DNA of 64,000 nt, taken from positions 276,001 to 340,000 of the forward strand of contig OX442418.1 in the NCBI GenBank assembly GCA_949361645.1. The letters run 5' to 3'. The position numbers were made by a program, and so were the translations under genes. Source of the stretch: Spongilla lacustris (taxonomy: Eukaryota; Porifera; Demospongiae; Spongillida; Spongillidae). The first letter of the stretch is position 1, and every line of letters starts with the position of its first letter. Positions 61,347 to 64,000 of this stretch are shown here, piece after piece. The notes beneath the pieces are model-generated. The model did not search any database. It saw nothing but the letters and a program-made list of their open reading frames with translations, and was not told where the DNA came from.

Positions 61347-62333
61347 ATGGACGATTCCAAAGAGAAGGAATTGGAAGAATCTATTTCACCCGAGCACCAT
61401 CCCGCTAGAAGGCAGCGCGGGCAACTCCCCTCTGTCCCATTTGTAAGCGTCACCACCCGCGGAGACGACTGTTACGACTCCGGGGTAGGAGAATTTCACC
61501 ACGGCCACACCGCTCCCTTGTATGAAGGCGTGAATACTCTGGGCGTCATGGAAACTGATGTGGACGGCGAAGTGGCGTACAGCGTTAATTATGCGCCGAC
61601 TGAGAAAGTGAAAAATGGTGAATCTACTAAAAAGGCGCCAGATGTGTGTACGTGTGTCTCTGTGGGTACGTGTACGTGTATCTCCGTGCTGGTGTCTGTA
61701 GTGGCCCTGCTGCTGGTCCTCGCAGTGATAGCGTGCGGCCTGCTCATCTATTTCGGCATCCTTCCTCTCCATTCATTCGCCACTGCCGCTCAGGTCAGGC
61801 AATTGCAAGCGAACATCTCCGCATCCAGCAATCAAGCCGACGAGACGGCCAAACAGTTGGACAGACTTACAGCCGAGCTAGAGGCCCTGCAAGCGGCAAC
61901 TGCTCAGCTGTCCACAGTTGTAAGTGTGCTTCGTGCGTCTTTGAATGGGTCCAACGGGTCGACAGCATCATATCCGCATGCGGAGGTCCCACAATCGTAC
62001 CCTGCTACACTGGCCAACATGACGCTGTACCAGAACTGCACTACTAGGGTAGTCAGCACGTGCTCACTGCTACAAGGTTTGACAGGGGCGTTCTGCCAGA
62101 CCTCGACATACGCCCTATCGGCTAACGACTACCAGACGATCGACGTGTTCTGCGCCACTGCCAATACTGGCGAGACACGCCCACTGGTTGCCACCCTCGA
62201 CCTCGATGCGAACGTCGCGAGATGCCTGTGTTACGTGGCATCTGCTCAACCGTCGACCGCCATAACTGCATGTAACTTATATGCGACCGAATGTCCTGTT
62301 ATTAATAGTTTTGCTACAATAGTTCAACCGTAG
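61347..62333 (+). CDS. Type II membrane protein with coiled-coil stalk and eight-cysteine ectodomain, copy 2
   Basis: 328 residues from the ATG at 61347; the frame is open from a GTG 9 bp earlier. In order: charged cytoplasmic region with SPEHHPARRQRG and an acidic METDVDGEVAYSV patch; cysteine cluster CTCVSVGTCTC at 101-111 (possible palmitoylation); membrane segment about 112-138; heptad coiled coil about 146-198; Gly/Ser/Asn-rich hinge; ectodomain 222-328 with Cys at 231, 239, 250, 269, 293, 295, 309 and 316, plus N-glycosylation sites. No signal peptide, so the C-terminus is predicted outside. I do not recognise the family. The shape (short tail, stalk, compact Cys domain) recalls oligomeric surface receptors or ligands. 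Confidence 0.78.
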   Translation: MDDSKEKELEESISPEHHPARRQRGQLPSVPFVSVTTRGDDCYDSGVGEFHHGHTAPLYEGVNTLGVMETDVDGEVAYSVNYAPTEKVKNGESTKKAPDVCTCVSVGTCTCISVLVSVVALLLVLAVIACGLLIYFGILPLHSFATAAQVRQLQANISASSNQADETAKQLDRLTAELEALQAATAQLSTVVSVLRASLNGSNGSTASYPHAEVPQSYPATLANMTLYQNCTTRVVSTCSLLQGLTGAFCQTSTYALSANDYQTIDVFCATANTGETRPLVATLDLDANVARCLCYVASAQPSTAITACNLYATECPVINSFATIVQP

Positions 62334-62875
62334 CTACAAGGTACCTATTTATACTGCCATTCGTATCATATAAAATACATTCACCGGCGTGGCTTCGCTG
62401 TACAGACAATCCACATCGCGAATTATGATTTTTAAAAGCACATTTGCATGAAATGGGGAAAGTCTTACGGAGAGGTCTAGTTTATGGCTGGGACCGAGGG
62501 CTTCCCTAACAGTAAGTTGATAGCCCTCCCCACTTATTCATATGTATTGTTTTGTGTGTGTGTGTTTGTGTGTTTATAAAAAAGATACATAAGTAAATCT
62601 AACTATACACGTGTTTGGGCTGTTATTGTCCCCATTGTGGAAGCTTGATGGTCAGAGCAAGGTTCAGTGGGCTATAAATAGGGCAAGGTTCAGTGGGCTA
62701 TAAAGATCTATAGTGGCCTTGCATGAAGTGTGGAAGACACACCTCCAGGGCTTCTTTGCCCCTAAGCACTAATTAAGCACATGTTTATGGCACGGCTAGC
62801 TGGGGGTACCCCCTTTGCTGTTATTGTTTTAATCATAGAATACACCACTACAACTAGGCCCTCCTCCCCCTCCCA
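62334..62875. other. Convergent 3' interval
   Basis: No gene seen. The downstream ends of membrane-protein copy 2 (plus) and the LRR gene (minus) converge here. A 20-bp direct repeat (GCAAGGTTCAGTGGGCTATA) occurs at 62659-62706. Confidence 0.7.
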
Positions 62876-63961
62876 TCACACTTGAGGGGCCTCCTCCCCC
62901 TCCCTCTGGGCCCAGGATGGCTTCGGCTGGCGTATGTTGCTGGCCCGCAGAGTGTCTAGGACTGGGCACCCTGAAACAGAAAACGGTGTGTAGTGCATCA
63001 CGTGGATATGGAGGAGGCCCCGCCCACCTGTAGCTCTCAGCTGGTGCAGAGAGGTGGCCTCAGTGATACAGGACCAGTCAAGGTTCAGCATGGATAGAGA
63101 AGGTAGGCGGAGCCTAGCAGTGCCTAACAATAGTGGAGAGGATGTGACCACAACACACATAGAGTTAAGATAAGGGGGGGTGGTGGGGAGGGGAGTAGAC
63201 AAGGGGGGGGGGGTGGGGGGGGAGGGGAGTAGACATAATGGAGGTCTACAATATGAGAAATATGGTTTACAGGTAGATAACCAATGGCCTGCCATACTGA
63301 GGTCTGTAGGCCCCTGCCATACAGAGGTCTGTAGGCCCCTGCCATACAGAGGTCTGTAGGCCCCTGCCATACTGAGGTCTGTAGGCCCCTGCCATACAGA
63401 GGTCTGTAGGCCCCTGCCATACAGAGGTCTGTAGGCCCCTGCCATACAGAGGTCTGTAGGCCCCTGCCATACAGAGGTCTGTAGGCCCCTGCCATACAGA
63501 GGTCTGTAGGCCCCTGCCATACAAATACACGTATAGGCTTTGGTCTCTAAGCTTCAAGAATGATAACATGATTAGTTAGGTGTTCCCTGTAAGTAGAAAG
63601 CCTTCTGTTCAGGATGACAGGAAATCGCCTATAGTGTGGGGTGTGGCTCCCTATAGTGTAGTGGGCGTGGCACCTATAGTGTAGTGGGCGTGCCTCCCTA
63701 TAGTGGGCTACCATCCTCCCTACTTTCCCACTAGGTACCATCCTCCTCCCCCTCCCCCTCACCTTTGTCACAGACAGCAGTTCTGCTGAGATTCAGTTTG
63801 GCAAGTGAGGCTAGACCATCTAGACATCCATTGAGGATGAATTGGCTTGTGACACTAGGGGTGGAGAGGATTCAATGAAAGACCTGGGGAGGAGGGCAGT
63901 GCAATGAGCAAAAATGGTTACCGAGTATCAGAAAGGCTTAGCTGATCAAGAGAAACCAGAC
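62876..63961 (-). CDS. Leucine-rich-repeat protein, C-terminal part (gene enters from the right edge)
   Basis: Four in-phase exons on the minus strand: 63922-63961, 63763-63854, 63028-63123, 62876-62970 (TGA at 62876-62878). They give about 107 residues with LRR spacing: LVSLDQLSLSDTRVTS, GLASLAKLNLSRTAV, LPSLSMLNLDWSCIT and CPVLDTLRASNI, followed by a charged end (AQREGEEAPQV). The pattern is of the ribonuclease-inhibitor/F-box-LRR sort, so protein-protein binding is likely; the N-terminal domain that would name it lies off-window. Donors are GTAACC, GTGAGG and GTGGGC. Confidence 0.78.
63288..63528 (+). repeat. 24-bp minisatellite in LRR-gene intron
   Basis: About ten copies of CCCTGCCATACAGAGGTCTG plus TAGG in intron 63124-63762. 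A G-rich run lies at 63174-63231. Confidence 0.95.
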
Positions 63962-64000
63962 CTGTGTGTGTGTGTATGTGTGTGTGTGTGTGTGTGTGTG
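63962..64000 (+). repeat. (GT)n at right edge
   Basis: A microsatellite directly upstream (gene sense) of the acceptor of LRR exon 63922-63961; it continues past the window. Confidence 0.9.

Overview
This is eukaryotic, animal-type DNA: many short exons with GT-AG introns, long simple and tandem repeats, and recognisable chromatin genes. The protein families suggest an early-branching metazoan, most likely a sponge. They are a TRRAP orthologue, a class IIa histone deacetylase, intronless cAMP-receptor-like 7TM receptors and a D-Ala-ligase-like/SET fusion. The species assignment is inference.

Layout. Positions 614-39961 (minus strand) hold the N-terminal half of TRRAP, the giant pseudokinase scaffold of histone acetyltransferase complexes. 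I resolve 50 exons that splice in phase into exactly 1,929 codons; the FAT and pseudokinase parts lie beyond the left edge. Intron 14 (18590-31442, about 12.9 kb) carries four intronless 7TM receptor genes on the opposite strand (19605-20612, 22522-23526, 24358-25368, 29707-30699). Between them lie retroelement fragments, palindromes and MITEs. Another intron carries a nearly perfect 2-kb foldback element (9014-11005).

Positions 40843-42249 (minus) encode a single-exon protein of 468 residues that joins an ATP-grasp ligase domain to a SET/post-SET methyltransferase domain. Positions 44164-55831 (plus) encode a class IIa HDAC of about 20 exons. It has a glutamine-rich N-terminal half and a complete deacetylase domain, but the third zinc-ligand aspartate reads as asparagine. 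Two tandem copies of an unrecognised single-pass membrane protein with a coiled-coil stalk and an eight-cysteine ectodomain follow (58819-59466, N-terminally frameshifted; 61347-62333, intact). The last four exons of a leucine-rich-repeat gene run in from the right edge on the minus strand (62876-63961).

The most unusual property is how repeats meet genes. Many TRRAP and HDAC introns are minisatellites that begin at, or contain, the exon's own 5' splice site. In at least three places the repeat unit copies the exon end plus donor and stays open in frame. There, donor choice or intron retention would add whole repeats to the protein.

TRRAP, the SET fusion and the HDAC put three chromatin-related genes side by side. 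The nested receptors and the membrane-protein pair look like separate, recently duplicated surface-protein families. I saw no tRNA or rRNA gene and no CRISPR array. All exon models come from reading splice signals and family resemblance by eye, without transcript data.
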